NCBI RefSeq assembly: GCF_900187325.1
Contig: NZ_FZMZ01000005.1
Span: forward strand, 124,001-188,000
DNA length: 64,000 bases
Direction: 5' to 3'
Source: Virgibacillus ndiopensis
GTDB lineage: Bacteria; Bacillota; Bacilli; Bacillales; Amphibacillaceae
The position numbers were made by a program, and so were the translations under genes. Positions within the stretch are counted from its first letter, which is position 1. Each line of letters begins with the position of its first letter. Under the pieces are notes generated by a model. That model searched no databases. It was not told where the DNA came from and saw only the letters and a program-made list of their open reading frames with translations. Below, one piece after another: positions 9,071 through 20,346 of this stretch.

Positions 9071-9687
9071 TCCATCTCTCCTAACTTCTTCTATATTCTT
9101 TTTTGATTACTGAATAGAGCTGACAATAAGACGAACAGCTTTTACGAAAAGATATTCTTCTGTAAGGTAAGTTATTGTAAATCCACTCTTCAGTCATCAT
9201 CACTTCAATTATCCAGCTTAAGCGTCCAGTGATTAGTGGATTTTCTCTACCCGACTTATAATTCACTTACGCTTTATTCCGTAGCATGGTTAATCTTCGT
9301 ATGGTATCGTTTTACTGTGTGATTGGTGACATTAATGGTAGTCTTTTTTACAAGTAGTAGGTACACGTCCTTGGCCTAAAAAATCCTTCCAGCGTTTTTT
9401 CAGCTTTTCTTTTAGGCGTTTTAACATGGGTATTTGCATCTCCTTTCTAAGTTTAAGAAAAGCAAAAACGTTCTACCGATCCAATCCCTCTTATTTATAG
9501 TATAGTACTGTTTGAGGAAATTTGAAATAAAAATGCTATATTTATGTGAAAAAAGATTATTTTTTACTATAATATATGCTTGTTGACTTGAAACTTTTCA
9601 TTACTACTATTTTTTACTTAGTACAAATTATTATGCAGTAAACTATAGTGGTATTTTGAAAAGTAATATTAAAAAGGGAGTATGGTT
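9071..9687. other. 617-base gap between divergent rpoY and ykrA
   Basis: It must hold the promoters of both transcription units. On the minus strand 9081-9266 is open for 61 codons without a convincing ribosome binding site. At 9332-9441 a minus-strand AAAGGAG precedes a short frame interrupted after five codons (see findings). A candidate plus-strand promoter for ykrA lies at 9583-9610. No RNA gene was recognised. Confidence 0.5.
9583..9610 (+). promoter_or_regulatory. Candidate sigma-A promoter of ykrA
   Basis: TTGACT (9583-9588) and TACTAT (9605-9610) are 16 bp apart, about 75 bases before the ykrA start. Confidence 0.45.
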
Positions 9688-10458
9688 ATGAACAAAAAAA
9701 TAGTTTTTTTTGATATTGATGGAACGCTGGTTGATTTTAACAAGGAAATTCCTCTATCAACCAAAAATGCTATACAACAGTTGAAAAATAGTGGTGTGTA
9801 TGTTGCGATTGCAACTGGTAGGGCGCCATATATGTTTGAAAATATCCGAAAAGAGCTGGAGATCGAATCGTTTGTTAGCTTTAATGGGCAATATGTCGTG
9901 TTTGAAGGGGAACTTGTTTATGATAACCCCTTAGGGCAAGGTGCATTGAAACGATTGTGTGATGCTTCGGATAATGATTTTCCTATGATATTTATGGGTG
10001 CTGAAGAAATGCGTGCAACAAAGGGAGATAGTACGTATATTAAAGAAAGTTTCAATAGCTTAAAATTCCATTATCCGGATGTAGACCCGAATTATTATGA
10101 CAATAAAGCAATATATCAAGCACTGCTTTTTTGTGAACGAAATGAGGAAAAGCCGTTGCAGGATGAACACAATGCATTCCGATTTCTCAGGTGGCATGAT
10201 TTTTCTTGTGATGTGTTGCCAACAGGGGGATCAAAAGCAATTGGCGTACAAAAGTTGATTGAGGCAAGTGGATTGAATGTTAGTGATACATATGCTTTTG
10301 GTGATGGATTGAATGATATCGAAATGATCAAGGAAATTGGAACTGGCATCGCAATGGGGAATGCAGTAAAAGAATTAAAAGAAATAGCTGATCATGTTAC
10401 TGACGACGTTGATAAAGATGGTATTTTAAAGGGATTACAGTTTTATCATTTAGTTTAA
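9688..10458 (+). CDS. ykrA: HAD-superfamily IIB (Cof-type) phosphatase YkrA
   Basis: A 256-residue Cof-like hydrolase, matching B. subtilis YkrA (257). Motif I is FFDIDGTLVDF at the N-terminus with both catalytic aspartates, motif II is AIATGR (Thr), the conserved Lys lies in GSKAIG and motif IV is FGDGLNDIEM near residue 205. The type IIB cap occupies about residues 85-180. Such enzymes dephosphorylate sugar phosphates, flavin or nucleotide intermediates; the substrate here is unknown. The ATG at 9688 has AAAGGGAG eight bases upstream; an ATG at 9682 is too close to that site. Confidence 0.88.
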   Translation: MNKKIVFFDIDGTLVDFNKEIPLSTKNAIQQLKNSGVYVAIATGRAPYMFENIRKELEIESFVSFNGQYVVFEGELVYDNPLGQGALKRLCDASDNDFPMIFMGAEEMRATKGDSTYIKESFNSLKFHYPDVDPNYYDNKAIYQALLFCERNEEKPLQDEHNAFRFLRWHDFSCDVLPTGGSKAIGVQKLIEASGLNVSDTYAFGDGLNDIEMIKEIGTGIAMGNAVKELKEIADHVTDDVDKDGILKGLQFYHLV

Positions 10459-10459
10459 G

Positions 10460-10496
10460 AAAAAAACAGCTATCGTGAAAAGGTAGCTGTTTTTAA
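10460..10496. terminator. Bidirectional terminator between ykrA and def
   Basis: AAAAACAGCTA pairs with TAGCTGTTTTT around a short loop between the two convergent genes. Confidence 0.8.
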
Positions 10497-10502
10497 TATG
10501 TG

Positions 10503-11054
10503 TTATTCTATTGCCTTAGAATTTTCTGGTATTTGATATGGGTTTTCTTTGTTTATATGATCATAAAACATAATCCCATTTAAGTGATCGATTTCGTGTT
10601 GAAAGACAATAGCTGCATAATCTCGTAAGCGCAGTTTTAGACTATTTCCTTCTACATCAGTTGCAGTTACTGTAATTCGTGCATATCGAGGCACGTATCC
10701 TTCGACATTACGGTCAACTGATAAACATCCTTCCCCACTGGATAAATAGGCTTTTTCAACGGAGTGACTAACAATACGTGGGTTGATTAACCCATATGAG
10801 TACTGTTTACCTTTAAAATCTTCAAAATGTACTGCCACCATTCGTTTGTTAATTCCAAGCTGGGGTGCAGCTAATCCTACACCTGGTCTAAGATCATAAT
10901 CGCAAGCGATCTTGTCGTCCTGGCTATTTTTAAGAAATTCAAGCATATCGTTTAATAGATTTTTTTCTTCCTTTGTTGGTGGAAGGCTCACGTCTTTGGC
11001 TACCTCACGTAGTGATGTATGTCCTTCACGCACAATATCTTTCATCGTTAACAC
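10503..11054 (-). CDS. def: Peptide deformylase
   Basis: This iron or zinc enzyme removes the formyl group from the N-terminal methionine of nascent proteins. All three family motifs are present in the 183-residue protein: [10 protein letters not shown] (motif 1), EGCLSV (motif 2, Cys metal ligand) and HEIDHLNG (motif 3, two His ligands and catalytic Glu). The long insert and [13 protein letters not shown] start mark the type-2 enzyme of Gram-positives. The GTG at 11054 is chosen because GAGGAGTGGAG lies upstream and the resulting MLTMKDIVR matches B. subtilis YkrB; an ATG three codons later is possible. Position between ykrA and ykyA matches ykrB (defB). Confidence 0.95.
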   Translation of the reverse strand: MLTMKDIVREGHTSLREVAKDVSLPPTKEEKNLLNDMLEFLKNSQDDKIACDYDLRPGVGLAAPQLGINKRMVAVHFEDFKGKQYSYGLINPRIVSHSVEKAYLSSGEGCLSVDRNVEGYVPRYARITVTATDVEGNSLKLRLRDYAAIVFQHEIDHLNGIMFYDHINKENPYQIPENSKAIE

Positions 11055-11279
11055 GCAACTCCACTCCTCATCTGTGCATTATAGTAATAGTTTATCATAT
11101 ATGATTTTGTACGTTCCAATATCAATGATTTTATCATATTTGAACCTATTAATTCATAAAATTAGTATAGGACGAGCTAATCTATTGTCCTAAAACAAGC
11201 GACTTTCACATTATGTTATACTATTACATATCAAAAATGGAACTAGAAGTTGCAGCATTGAATGAAGGAGGAATATGTA

Positions 11280-11975
11280 GTGATACCAAGAAAAGCAATC
11301 GTAATTATGGCTTTTTTAAGCATTGTACTATTATCAGCTTGTACTGGTGCATCAACGAAGGATGAAATCTATGATCACTTAGAGAAAGCAGTCACATTGG
11401 AAGATGCTTTTGAAAAACAACAGGATTCCATTGTTAAATTAGAAAAAGAAGAACAACAGCTGTACAGTCAAATAATTGATTTGGGAATGGAAGAATTTGA
11501 TAAAATAAAAGAGCTTTCTAAACAAGCTATTGAATCAATTGAAAAACGGACAGATAAAATCAACTTGGAAAAAGATAGTATCGATGCGTCCAAGGATGAA
11601 TTTACAGAGATCAAGGATTTAATTGCAGATCTTGAAGATAAAACGGTTAAGAAAAAAGCGAATGAAATGTATGATGTAATGATGAAACGTTATGATGCAT
11701 ATGACAATTTAAATAAGTCATACATCGATTCACTAAAGCTAGAAAAAGAACTTTATACCATGCTTCAGGATAAAGATATGAAACAAGAAAAATTAACTGA
11801 ACATATTTCTAAAATAAACGAAAGTTATCAAAAGGTATTAAATGCTAATGAAAAATTTAATGCATATACCACCGATTATAACGCACTAAAGAAGGAATTC
11901 TATGACCTGGCTGGTATAGAAGTGAAGTATGAGGAAGATGTACCAGATAGTAAAGGTGGAAAAAGCGGAGAATAA
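11280..11975 (+). CDS. ykyA: YkyA-family lipoprotein
   Basis: A 231-residue secreted lipoprotein: positively charged start, hydrophobic segment and lipobox LLSAC (Cys about 22), followed by a Lys/Glu-rich chain that is largely alpha-helical with probable coiled coils. It belongs to the YkyA family (Pfam YkyA, described as putative cell-wall-binding lipoproteins); its role is unknown. The GTG at 11280 is preceded by GAAGGAGG at optimal distance, whereas the earlier in-frame start at 11262 lies upstream of this site. Location in front of pdhA is conserved in Bacillus. Confidence 0.85.
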   Translation: MIPRKAIVIMAFLSIVLLSACTGASTKDEIYDHLEKAVTLEDAFEKQQDSIVKLEKEEQQLYSQIIDLGMEEFDKIKELSKQAIESIEKRTDKINLEKDSIDASKDEFTEIKDLIADLEDKTVKKKANEMYDVMMKRYDAYDNLNKSYIDSLKLEKELYTMLQDKDMKQEKLTEHISKINESYQKVLNANEKFNAYTTDYNALKKEFYDLAGIEVKYEEDVPDSKGGKSGE

Positions 11976-11994
11976 TTAAAATTCTGCTATTGTG

Positions 11995-12056
11995 GGACCA
12001 GTCCCCATAAACACAACGTCATTGGGATCGTTGTGTTTATGGGGACTGGTCCTTTT
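11995..12056 (+). repeat. Perfect 24-bp hairpin, REP-like palindrome and probable ykyA terminator
   Basis: Arms 11995-12018 and 12029-12052 are exact reverse complements around a 10-base loop, then TTTT. The arms begin GGACCAGTCCCC and end in CACAACG. The base of the stem is itself near-palindromic (GGGACCAGTCCC). It lies 20 bases behind the ykyA stop. The stem is far longer than an ordinary terminator needs, so it may be a dispersed REP-type element that now serves as one. Confidence 0.75.
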
Positions 12057-13473
<1,417 letters not shown>

Positions 13474-13476
13474 ATC

Positions 13477-14454
13477 ATGGCACAAATGACAATGGTTCAA
13501 GCAATCACCGACGCACTCCGTACTGAATTAAAAAAAGATGAGAATGTGCTTGTATTTGGTGAAGATGTCGGACAAAATGGTGGCGTCTTTCGTGTGACAG
13601 AAGGATTGCAGGATGAATTCGGTGAAGATCGTGTTTTTGATACGCCACTAGCTGAATCAGGAATTGGTGGACTTTCCCTTGGATTAGCACTACAAGGTTT
13701 TCGCCCAGTACCGGAAATTCAGTTCTTCGGCTTCGTTTATGAAGCTATGGATGCAATTAGCGGACAAATTGCACGTACACGCTACCGTTCAGGTGGAGCA
13801 CATACAGCACCAGTTACAATTCGTTCACCGTTTGGTGGTGGGGTTCATACACCAGAATTGCATGCAGACTCTTTAGAAGGATTAATTGCACAACAACCAG
13901 GTATCAAAGTTGTTATTCCATCAACACCACATGACGCAAAAGGATTGTTAATTGCATCTATCCGTGATAATGATCCAGTGTTGTTTTTAGAGCATTTGAA
14001 GCTATACCGTTCATTCCGTGAAGAGGTTTCTGAAGAGGAATATACAATTGAACTTGGGAAAGCAGATGTGAAACGAGAAGGTAAAGACGTAACAATTATT
14101 TCTTATGGTGCAATGGTTCATGCATCACTTAAGGCAGCAGAAGAACTTGAAAAAAATAATATTGATGCAGAGGTTATCGATTTACGTACAGTATCACCAA
14201 TCGATATTGATACAATTATTGAATCTGTGCAAAAAACAAATCGTGTGGTTTTTGTTCAAGAAGCACAGCGTCAAGCTGGTATAGCATCACATGTTATTTC
14301 GGAAATTCAAGAACGTGCGATTTTACATCTTGAAGCACCTATTTTACGTGTGGCGGCACCAGATACAGTTTATGCATTTCCACAAGCTGAAGATTTATGG
14401 CTGCCAGATCATAAAGACATCGTAGAGAAGGTTAATCAAGTAATCAACTTTTAA
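13477..14454 (+). CDS. pdhB: Pyruvate dehydrogenase E1 component, beta subunit
   Basis: E1 beta, 325 residues, same length as the B. subtilis protein. It has the transketolase-like pyrimidine-binding domain ([15 protein letters not shown], with the conserved Glu for TPP activation near residue 28; [11 protein letters not shown]) and the C-terminal transketolase domain ending in [17 protein letters not shown]. It sits between pdhA and pdhC with short gaps, so all four subunits come from one mRNA. Confidence 0.96.
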   Translation: MAQMTMVQAITDALRTELKKDENVLVFGEDVGQNGGVFRVTEGLQDEFGEDRVFDTPLAESGIGGLSLGLALQGFRPVPEIQFFGFVYEAMDAISGQIARTRYRSGGAHTAPVTIRSPFGGGVHTPELHADSLEGLIAQQPGIKVVIPSTPHDAKGLLIASIRDNDPVLFLEHLKLYRSFREEVSEEEYTIELGKADVKREGKDVTIISYGAMVHASLKAAEELEKNNIDAEVIDLRTVSPIDIDTIIESVQKTNRVVFVQEAQRQAGIASHVISEIQERAILHLEAPILRVAAPDTVYAFPQAEDLWLPDHKDIVEKVNQVINF

Positions 14455-14477
14455 ATAATAGATGGGAGGTAGTAATT

Positions 14478-15764
14478 ATGGCATATAATTTCAAATTGCC
14501 GGATATTGGTGAAGGTATTCATGAAGGCGAAATTGTAAAATGGTTTGTTAAAGAAGGCGACGAAGTAAAAGAAGATGATGTGCTTTGTGAAGTACAAAAT
14601 GATAAAGCTGTTGTTGAAATCCCATCTCCAGTAGACGGACCTGTTACAAAGATTCATGTTGAAGAAGGTACTGTCGTTGTAGTAGGAGATACAATTATTA
14701 CAATCGATGCTGAAGGTTATGAAGATGAAGGTAGTTCTGAAGAGGCTGAAAAAGAGGAACCTAAAAAAGAAGAAATAAAAACTGAAGAGCCTAAAATAGA
14801 AGATAATCAAACAGACAAGAAAGCAAACACTGACGCTTCACAAGAAGATGGTAAGCGTGTTATTGCAATGCCATCTGTTCGTAAATATGCGCGTGATAAC
14901 GATGTAACCATTCAACAAGTAACGGGATCTGGGAAAAATGGTCGTGTATTAAAAGAGGATATTGATCGTTACGTCAATGGTGATCAGCCAGTGGAAACAA
15001 AAGAAACAGCTTCAGGTCAAACAGAAGAAAAACAAACAAAACAAGTAGTTACAGAAGGTCAATATCCAGAAACACGTGAAAAAATGAGTGGAATTCGTAA
15101 ATCTATTGCAAAAGCAATGGTAAATTCAAAAACAAAAGCTCCTCATGTTACACTCATGGATGATATTGATGTTACAGAACTTGTAGCACATCGTAAGAAA
15201 TTTAAAGCTGCAGCATTAGAGCAAGAAATTAAATTAACTTACTTACCATATGTTGCGAAAGCGCTTGTCTCAGCATTGAAGAAATACCCAATTTTAAATG
15301 CTGCTGTTGATGATGAAACAGATGAGATCGTTTATAAGCATTATTACAATGTTGGTATTGCAGCTGACACTGATAAAGGTCTACTCGTACCAGTTGTAAA
15401 AGATGCTGATCGTAAATCAATTTTTGCAATATCTGCAGAAATTAATGAATTGGCAGATAAAGCTAGAAGTGGTAAACTAACATCGGATGAAATGAAAGGT
15501 GCATCAAGTACAATTACTAATATTGGTTCTGCTGGTGGGCAATGGTTTACACCTGTTCTTAATTATCCGGAAGCGGCTATATTAGGAATTGGTCGTATTG
15601 CTGAAAAACCGGTTGTCCGTGATGGCGAAATCGTTATTGCACCAGTACTTGCTTTAAGTTTAAGCTTTGACCATCGAATTGTTGATGGTGCAACAGCTCA
15701 ACTAGCACTAAATCAAATCAAACGATTATTGAACGATCCACAATTAATCATGATGGAGGCGTAA
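14478..15764 (+). CDS. pdhC: Dihydrolipoamide acetyltransferase, E2 of pyruvate dehydrogenase
   Basis: E2 forms the core of the PDH complex and makes acetyl-CoA. The 428-residue chain has one N-terminal lipoyl domain (lipoylated Lys in [11 protein letters not shown], about residue 42), a Glu/Lys-rich linker (about 85-125), a peripheral subunit-binding domain ([11 protein letters not shown]...[11 protein letters not shown], about 130-165) and a C-terminal catalytic domain with the active site [10 protein letters not shown] (about 398). GGGAGGT precedes the ATG. Confidence 0.96.
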   Translation: MAYNFKLPDIGEGIHEGEIVKWFVKEGDEVKEDDVLCEVQNDKAVVEIPSPVDGPVTKIHVEEGTVVVVGDTIITIDAEGYEDEGSSEEAEKEEPKKEEIKTEEPKIEDNQTDKKANTDASQEDGKRVIAMPSVRKYARDNDVTIQQVTGSGKNGRVLKEDIDRYVNGDQPVETKETASGQTEEKQTKQVVTEGQYPETREKMSGIRKSIAKAMVNSKTKAPHVTLMDDIDVTELVAHRKKFKAAALEQEIKLTYLPYVAKALVSALKKYPILNAAVDDETDEIVYKHYYNVGIAADTDKGLLVPVVKDADRKSIFAISAEINELADKARSGKLTSDEMKGASSTITNIGSAGGQWFTPVLNYPEAAILGIGRIAEKPVVRDGEIVIAPVLALSLSFDHRIVDGATAQLALNQIKRLLNDPQLIMMEA

Positions 15765-15767
15765 ATT

Positions 15768-17174
15768 ATGGTAGTAGGAGATTTTCCAATTGAATTAGAC
15801 ACACTAGTCGTAGGTGCTGGCCCTGGTGGTTATGTTGCTGCTATTCGCGCTGCACAAATGGGACAAAAAGTAACCATCGTTGAAAAAGGCGAGTTAGGTG
15901 GAGTTTGCTTAAACGTTGGTTGTATTCCTTCAAAAGCAATGATTCAAGCTGGCCACTTAACTGAACATGCACATGGAAACGAAGAATTAGGAATTAAAAC
16001 TGAAAACGTTTCTGTAGATTTTACTAAAGTTCAAGAATGGAAAGGTAAAGTTGTTAATAAACTAACGTCTGGTGTTGAAGGACTTTTAAAAGGAAATAAA
16101 GTAGATATCGTAAAAGGTGAAGTATACTTCGTTGATAAAAATACAGTTAAAGTAATGGATGAGAAAAATTCACAAACTTATACATTTAATAACTGTATTA
16201 TTGCAACAGGATCAACACCGATTGAGATTCCAAGTTTTAAATATTCAGATCGTGTATTAGATTCAACTGGAGCATTGAACTTAAAAGAAATTCCTAAAAA
16301 AATGGTTGTTATCGGTGGCGGTTACATTGGTACAGAGCTAGGTTCAGCATATGCTAACTTTGGAACTGAAATCGTTGTTTTAGAGGGTACGAAAGATATT
16401 CTTGGCGGATTTGAAAAACAATTGACACAAGTTGTTAAAAAACGTTTCAAGAAAAAAGATGTAACAATCATCACTGAAGCAATGGCAAAAGGCGTAGAAG
16501 AATCTAAAGATGGTGTGAAAGTTACGTATGAAGCTAAAGGAAAAGAAGAAACGGTTGACGCAGACTACGTATTAGTAACAGTAGGCCGCCGTCCAAATAC
16601 ACAAGATATCGGCCTTGAACAGGTTGGTATTGATGTAGATGATAAAGGTCTTATCAAAATTGATAAACAATGCCGTACAAACATAGACAACATTTATGCA
16701 ATTGGAGATATTGTTGCGGGACCACCACTTGCACATAAAGCTTCATACGAAGGAAAAGTTGCTGCAGAAGCTATTAGTGGGGAGAAGGCGGAAATCGATT
16801 ATATCAGTATTCCTACTGTTGTTTTCTCTGATCCAGAACTTGCAATTGTTGGATATACAGAAAAAGAGGCAAAAGAAGCTGGCTATAAAGCAAAAGCTGC
16901 TAAATTCCCATTCGCTGCAAATGGTCGTGCATTGTCGTTAAACGATAGTGATGGTTTTATGAAACTAATTACACGTGAAGAAGACGGTTTAGTTATCGGT
17001 GCACAAATCGCGGGTCCAGGTGCTAGTGATATGATTGCAGAGGTTGGATTAGCAATTGAAGCTGGTATGACTGCGGAAGATATTGCACTTACAATCCATA
17101 ACCATCCAAGCTTAGGTGAAATTACAGCCGAAGCAGCGGAAAAAGCTATAGGAATGCCAATTCACACACTATAA
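15768..17174 (+). CDS. pdhD: Dihydrolipoyl dehydrogenase, E3
   Basis: E3 re-oxidises the dihydrolipoyl groups of E2 and reduces NAD+. The 468-residue flavoprotein has the N-terminal FAD-binding [15 protein letters not shown], the redox disulfide [13 protein letters not shown] (Cys about 47 and 52), the NAD-binding [10 protein letters not shown] (about 186) and the C-terminal catalytic pair in HNHPSLGE (about 447). It ends the operon and is followed by two hairpins. It may also serve other 2-oxoacid dehydrogenases. Confidence 0.96.
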   Translation: MVVGDFPIELDTLVVGAGPGGYVAAIRAAQMGQKVTIVEKGELGGVCLNVGCIPSKAMIQAGHLTEHAHGNEELGIKTENVSVDFTKVQEWKGKVVNKLTSGVEGLLKGNKVDIVKGEVYFVDKNTVKVMDEKNSQTYTFNNCIIATGSTPIEIPSFKYSDRVLDSTGALNLKEIPKKMVVIGGGYIGTELGSAYANFGTEIVVLEGTKDILGGFEKQLTQVVKKRFKKKDVTIITEAMAKGVEESKDGVKVTYEAKGKEETVDADYVLVTVGRRPNTQDIGLEQVGIDVDDKGLIKIDKQCRTNIDNIYAIGDIVAGPPLAHKASYEGKVAAEAISGEKAEIDYISIPTVVFSDPELAIVGYTEKEAKEAGYKAKAAKFPFAANGRALSLNDSDGFMKLITREEDGLVIGAQIAGPGASDMIAEVGLAIEAGMTAEDIALTIHNHPSLGEITAEAAEKAIGMPIHTL

Positions 17175-17188
17175 GTTTAAAATAGAAT

Positions 17189-17231
17189 GAAAGAGAGAGC
17201 TGAACTTTTCATTATGTCAGCTCTCTCTTTC
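17189..17231 (+). terminator. Terminator-like stem behind pdhD
   Basis: A perfect 15-bp stem (GAAAGAGAGAGCTGA and its reverse complement) with a 13-base loop. The T run is short, so it may also act as a 3' stabiliser. Confidence 0.7.
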
Positions 17232-17254
17232 TATATGTATTACTCTAAACTATT

Positions 17255-17289
17255 AAAAAGGTCGTATCAAATGAAGATACGACCTTTTT
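17255..17289. terminator. Bidirectional terminator between pdhD and the BCCT gene
   Basis: AAAAAGGTCGTAT pairs with ATACGACCTTTTT; flanking A and T runs allow use on both strands. Confidence 0.85.
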
Positions 17290-17296
17290 ATGTTAA

Positions 17297-18823
17297 TTAT
17301 TTTTTCCGTTTTAAATCAAATTGTTTAGCTTCTTCTTTAAATGATTTTATAAGTGAGAAGACAATTAATATCATAATTATAGCAAATGGGAATGCCACAA
17401 TAATTGAAGCGGTTTGTAATGCATTTAAACCACCTTGCCACAATAAAATTGCAGCAGCACCTGATTGAATAAGCCCCCAAATAAGTTTAACAAGGTTTGG
17501 TGGATATAAACTACCGCCAGTCGTTTGCATTCCTAACACAAATGTTGCTGAATCGGCAGATGTGATAAAGAATGTACTAATTAATAATATTGCTAAGATT
17601 GACATGAAGGTACCAAGCGGGAAGTGATCTAATACAGCAAATAAGATTACTTCTTCACCATAATCAGGGTTATTCAAGAGTTGGGAAATGTCTGCGCCTT
17701 GGAAGAATTCCAAATTGATGGCTGATCCACCAAATACGGAGAACCATAATGCCCCGAATATTGTTGGAACTAATAAAACTCCTAAAACAAACTCTCTAAT
17801 CGTTCTTCCTCGTGAAACTCTTGCAATAAATGTACCGACAAATGGTGCCCAAGCAATCCACCAAGCCCAATAAAATATTGTCCAATCTTTAATCCAAGTG
17901 TTTTCTTGTTCAAATGGTGTCATTCGAAAACTCATACCGGGCAAGTTTTGAACATAACTACCGAACGTTGTTGTAAAAAAGTTCATGATAAAGTTAGTTG
18001 GACCGGCAAAAAGTAAGAAAATCATAAGCGCAATTGCAAGGAATATATTCGCATTACTTAAATATTTGATTCCTTTGTTTAATCCTGTCATTGCTGAAAT
18101 TAAATAGAGTACCGTTACAATACCAATAATTACAAATTGCAATGTTGTCGTTTTATCCAAGCCGAATACATAGGATAATCCACCGCTTATTTGAATAGCT
18201 CCAAAACCTAATGAAGTTGCTACACCAAAAACAGTAGCAAATACAACTATGAAGTCAATTAGTGTACCTAGAGGTCCCTTGACTCTGTCACCTAACACTG
18301 GTTGTAATATGGCACTAACAACACCAGGAGCTTGTTTGCGGAACTTAAAATAAGCTAATGCTAAAGCAATGGTCGCATATACGGCCCAGGGATGTAGTCC
18401 CCAGTGAAAGAAGCTATACCGCATTGCTACTTTTGCCGTATCGTTTGTTCCTGCCTCACCAAATGGCGGATTATGAAAGTGGGATAAAGGTTCGGCTGCA
18501 CCCCAAAAAACTAACCCTATCCCCATTCCTGCACTGAAAAGCATGGCAAACCAAGATAAGTATGAATACTCCGGTTTGTCACCAGGTTTCCCAAGTTTTA
18601 TATTGCCGTATTTTGAAAATATAAGGTAGATCGCAAATATTAGAAATGCTGTTGTACTAAGTAGATAGAACCAACCAAATTTATCTACCAAAAATGTTTG
18701 AATGGTTGATGTAACATCATCTAAGTTACCATTAGGCAATACATCTTTTGGAATAACTCCCCATATGATAAATAGGATTGCAACAATTGCAGAAATATAA
18801 AAAACTCGCGTAACTTTTTCCAT
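17297..18823 (-). CDS. opuD: BCCT-family glycine betaine transporter (OpuD type)
   Basis: A 508-residue, 12-helix sodium-coupled uptake carrier for trimethylammonium osmolytes. It has the glycine stretch SAGMGIGLVFWGAAEPL (GMGIG, the form in betaine/Na+ symporters rather than in CaiT) and the tryptophan box FYWAWWIAWAPFVG in helix 8, followed by FIARVSRGRTIREF. Length is close to B. subtilis OpuD (512). The ATG at 18823 has AAAGGA nine bases upstream; an in-frame ATG at 18868 would add 15 residues. Choline or ectoine are alternative substrates. The gene is not at this place in B. subtilis, where speA/SR1 follow pdhD more closely. The 260-base divergent gap upstream shows no clear promoter to me. 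Confidence 0.85.
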   Translation of the reverse strand: MEKVTRVFYISAIVAILFIIWGVIPKDVLPNGNLDDVTSTIQTFLVDKFGWFYLLSTTAFLIFAIYLIFSKYGNIKLGKPGDKPEYSYLSWFAMLFSAGMGIGLVFWGAAEPLSHFHNPPFGEAGTNDTAKVAMRYSFFHWGLHPWAVYATIALALAYFKFRKQAPGVVSAILQPVLGDRVKGPLGTLIDFIVVFATVFGVATSLGFGAIQISGGLSYVFGLDKTTTLQFVIIGIVTVLYLISAMTGLNKGIKYLSNANIFLAIALMIFLLFAGPTNFIMNFFTTTFGSYVQNLPGMSFRMTPFEQENTWIKDWTIFYWAWWIAWAPFVGTFIARVSRGRTIREFVLGVLLVPTIFGALWFSVFGGSAINLEFFQGADISQLLNNPDYGEEVILFAVLDHFPLGTFMSILAILLISTFFITSADSATFVLGMQTTGGSLYPPNLVKLIWGLIQSGAAAILLWQGGLNALQTASIIVAFPFAIIMILIVFSLIKSFKEEAKQFDLKRKK

Positions 18824-19085
18824 ATTCACAATTCCTTTCCATGTGAAATTTTTCATAAACACACACATTTATGTATTAAAACATAAGTTTGTAAATGATT
18901 CAAATAATGTGATGTACTTACTATTTCCTTTATTGATCGATATAATTCTAGGATTTTTATAAAACACTTTTATTCATTACCCTTAAGCTAATGTGTATAA
19001 ACAATTTCATGTATTGTATAGCAAGTCTCTCTTATGTTAGTTATACTAGTTATGACATTTTTTTAACAACTGGGGGTAGACAACT

Positions 19086-19949
19086 TTGAAAAAAATTGTA
19101 GTATTGATGGTATTTGTGTTGTGTTGTGTAATTGCAACTGCTTGTAACAATGCTGAGAAAGCAAATACGGCTAAAGAGTCTGATACACCAACTAACAAAG
19201 AAAAGCAAGAAAGTGTTGAACAAAAACAAAACAATCAGAACGAGCGTATTAACGAAAAAGGTGACAGTGATAAAATTGAGATAAAAAATAGTAATAAAAA
19301 AATGGAGAAAGTTGAGGCGAAGTATAAAGTATCTGATGTATGGTCAATCGTTCCAATAGATGACCAAACAAATGAAAAGGTTGCATTAATTACGATTGAT
19401 GATGCACCGGATAAATATGCTTTAGAAATGGCTCACACCTTAAAACGTTTACATGTTAATGCCATTTTTTTCGTTAATGGACATTTACTTGAAACACCTG
19501 AAAAGAAGGACATGCTCAAACAAATTTATGATATGGGTTTTATTATAGGTAACCATACATACAGTCATGCCTACTTGCCTGATTTAAGTGAAGAAAAACA
19601 AAAAGAAGAAATTGTTCGTGTAAATGACATGGTAGAAAAAGTAATAGGAGAACGACCTAAGTTCTTTCGAGCACCAAATGGAGCGAATACGGATTATACG
19701 AGACAAGTCGCAAAGGATGAAGATATGACGTTAATGAATTGGTCATACGGTTATGATTGGCATAAGGAATATATGTCTAAAGAAGCATTAACGAATATTA
19801 TGCTTAATACGAATCTTCTTGGTAGTGGAGCTAATTTATTAATGCATGACCGGGAATGGACCGCGGCTGCCTTGGAAGATATTGTAAATGGACTGCGCGA
19901 TAAGGGATATGAACTTGTTAATCCCAAATTAATACAAACAGCAAATTAA
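19086..19949 (+). CDS. Lipoprotein polysaccharide deacetylase (NodB domain)
   Basis: A 287-residue protein with a signal segment ending in IATAC (likely lipidated Cys about 20), a charged Asn/Lys/Glu-rich linker to about residue 90, and a NodB-type carbohydrate esterase 4 domain. Motifs: TIDDAPD (MT1, normally TFDDGP), HTYSH (MT2, two His metal ligands), RAPNG (MT3), DWHKEY (MT4) and LLMHD (MT5). Such enzymes remove N-acetyl groups from peptidoglycan or other cell-wall glycans outside the membrane. The start is TTG behind GGGGGT. MT1 has Ala for Gly but keeps both acidic residues, so activity is likely. A terminator follows. Confidence 0.85.
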   Translation: MKKIVVLMVFVLCCVIATACNNAEKANTAKESDTPTNKEKQESVEQKQNNQNERINEKGDSDKIEIKNSNKKMEKVEAKYKVSDVWSIVPIDDQTNEKVALITIDDAPDKYALEMAHTLKRLHVNAIFFVNGHLLETPEKKDMLKQIYDMGFIIGNHTYSHAYLPDLSEEKQKEEIVRVNDMVEKVIGERPKFFRAPNGANTDYTRQVAKDEDMTLMNWSYGYDWHKEYMSKEALTNIMLNTNLLGSGANLLMHDREWTAAALEDIVNGLRDKGYELVNPKLIQTAN

Positions 19950-19975
19950 AAAGTCAGCTTTTGCTGGCTTTTTTC
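19947..19975 (+). terminator. Terminator of the deacetylase gene
   Basis: AAAAGTCAGC pairs with GCTGGCTTTT (one G-U pair) around TTTT, with a T run. Confidence 0.8.
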
Positions 19976-19999
19976 TATAGGCGTTTTCTATAAGATTTT

Positions 20000-20293
20000 T
20001 TTATGCATAGTGACATAAAATGCTACGTAAGGGCTATGTTGATTTCACACTTTTGGTTAATTTTTGCCCCACACTCATTAAAATTGGATTAAAAAAACAC
20101 CACACCAATGATGGAAATATACAGAGACTCCAACGGGAAAGCGAAGACGATGAGACCCCACAGGGAGCGTCTTTACGAGCGAGGAGGCTCAGCGCGAGCC
20201 CGCGGAAAGTGTAGTGTTTTCCTGTAGCGATCGCAGGACGTCAAATTAGATTTTAAGTTATGTCGCATTTCCTATAAATTGCAACATACTATT
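20000..20293. repeat. MITE-like GC-rich repeat, copy B (half element)
   Basis: Only the right palindromic unit (20113-20222, GGAAATATAC to GTGTTTTCC) survives, next to a shortened left side. The right end, read as reverse complement, contains ATAGTATGTTGC then AAATGCGACATAA, matching the left end of copy C over about 38 bases. It lies directly in front of the SR1 promoter. Confidence 0.8.
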
Positions 20294-20346
20294 CGAAAAG
20301 ATCCTTTATATAAAACACATTTTTAATTATGTTATACTATTTGGGG

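Noticed and set aside
9081-9266. 61-codon minus-strand frame behind rpoY; considered as a CmpA-like small sporulation protein
   Set aside because: No good ribosome binding site and no convincing match to the CmpA pattern in any frame.
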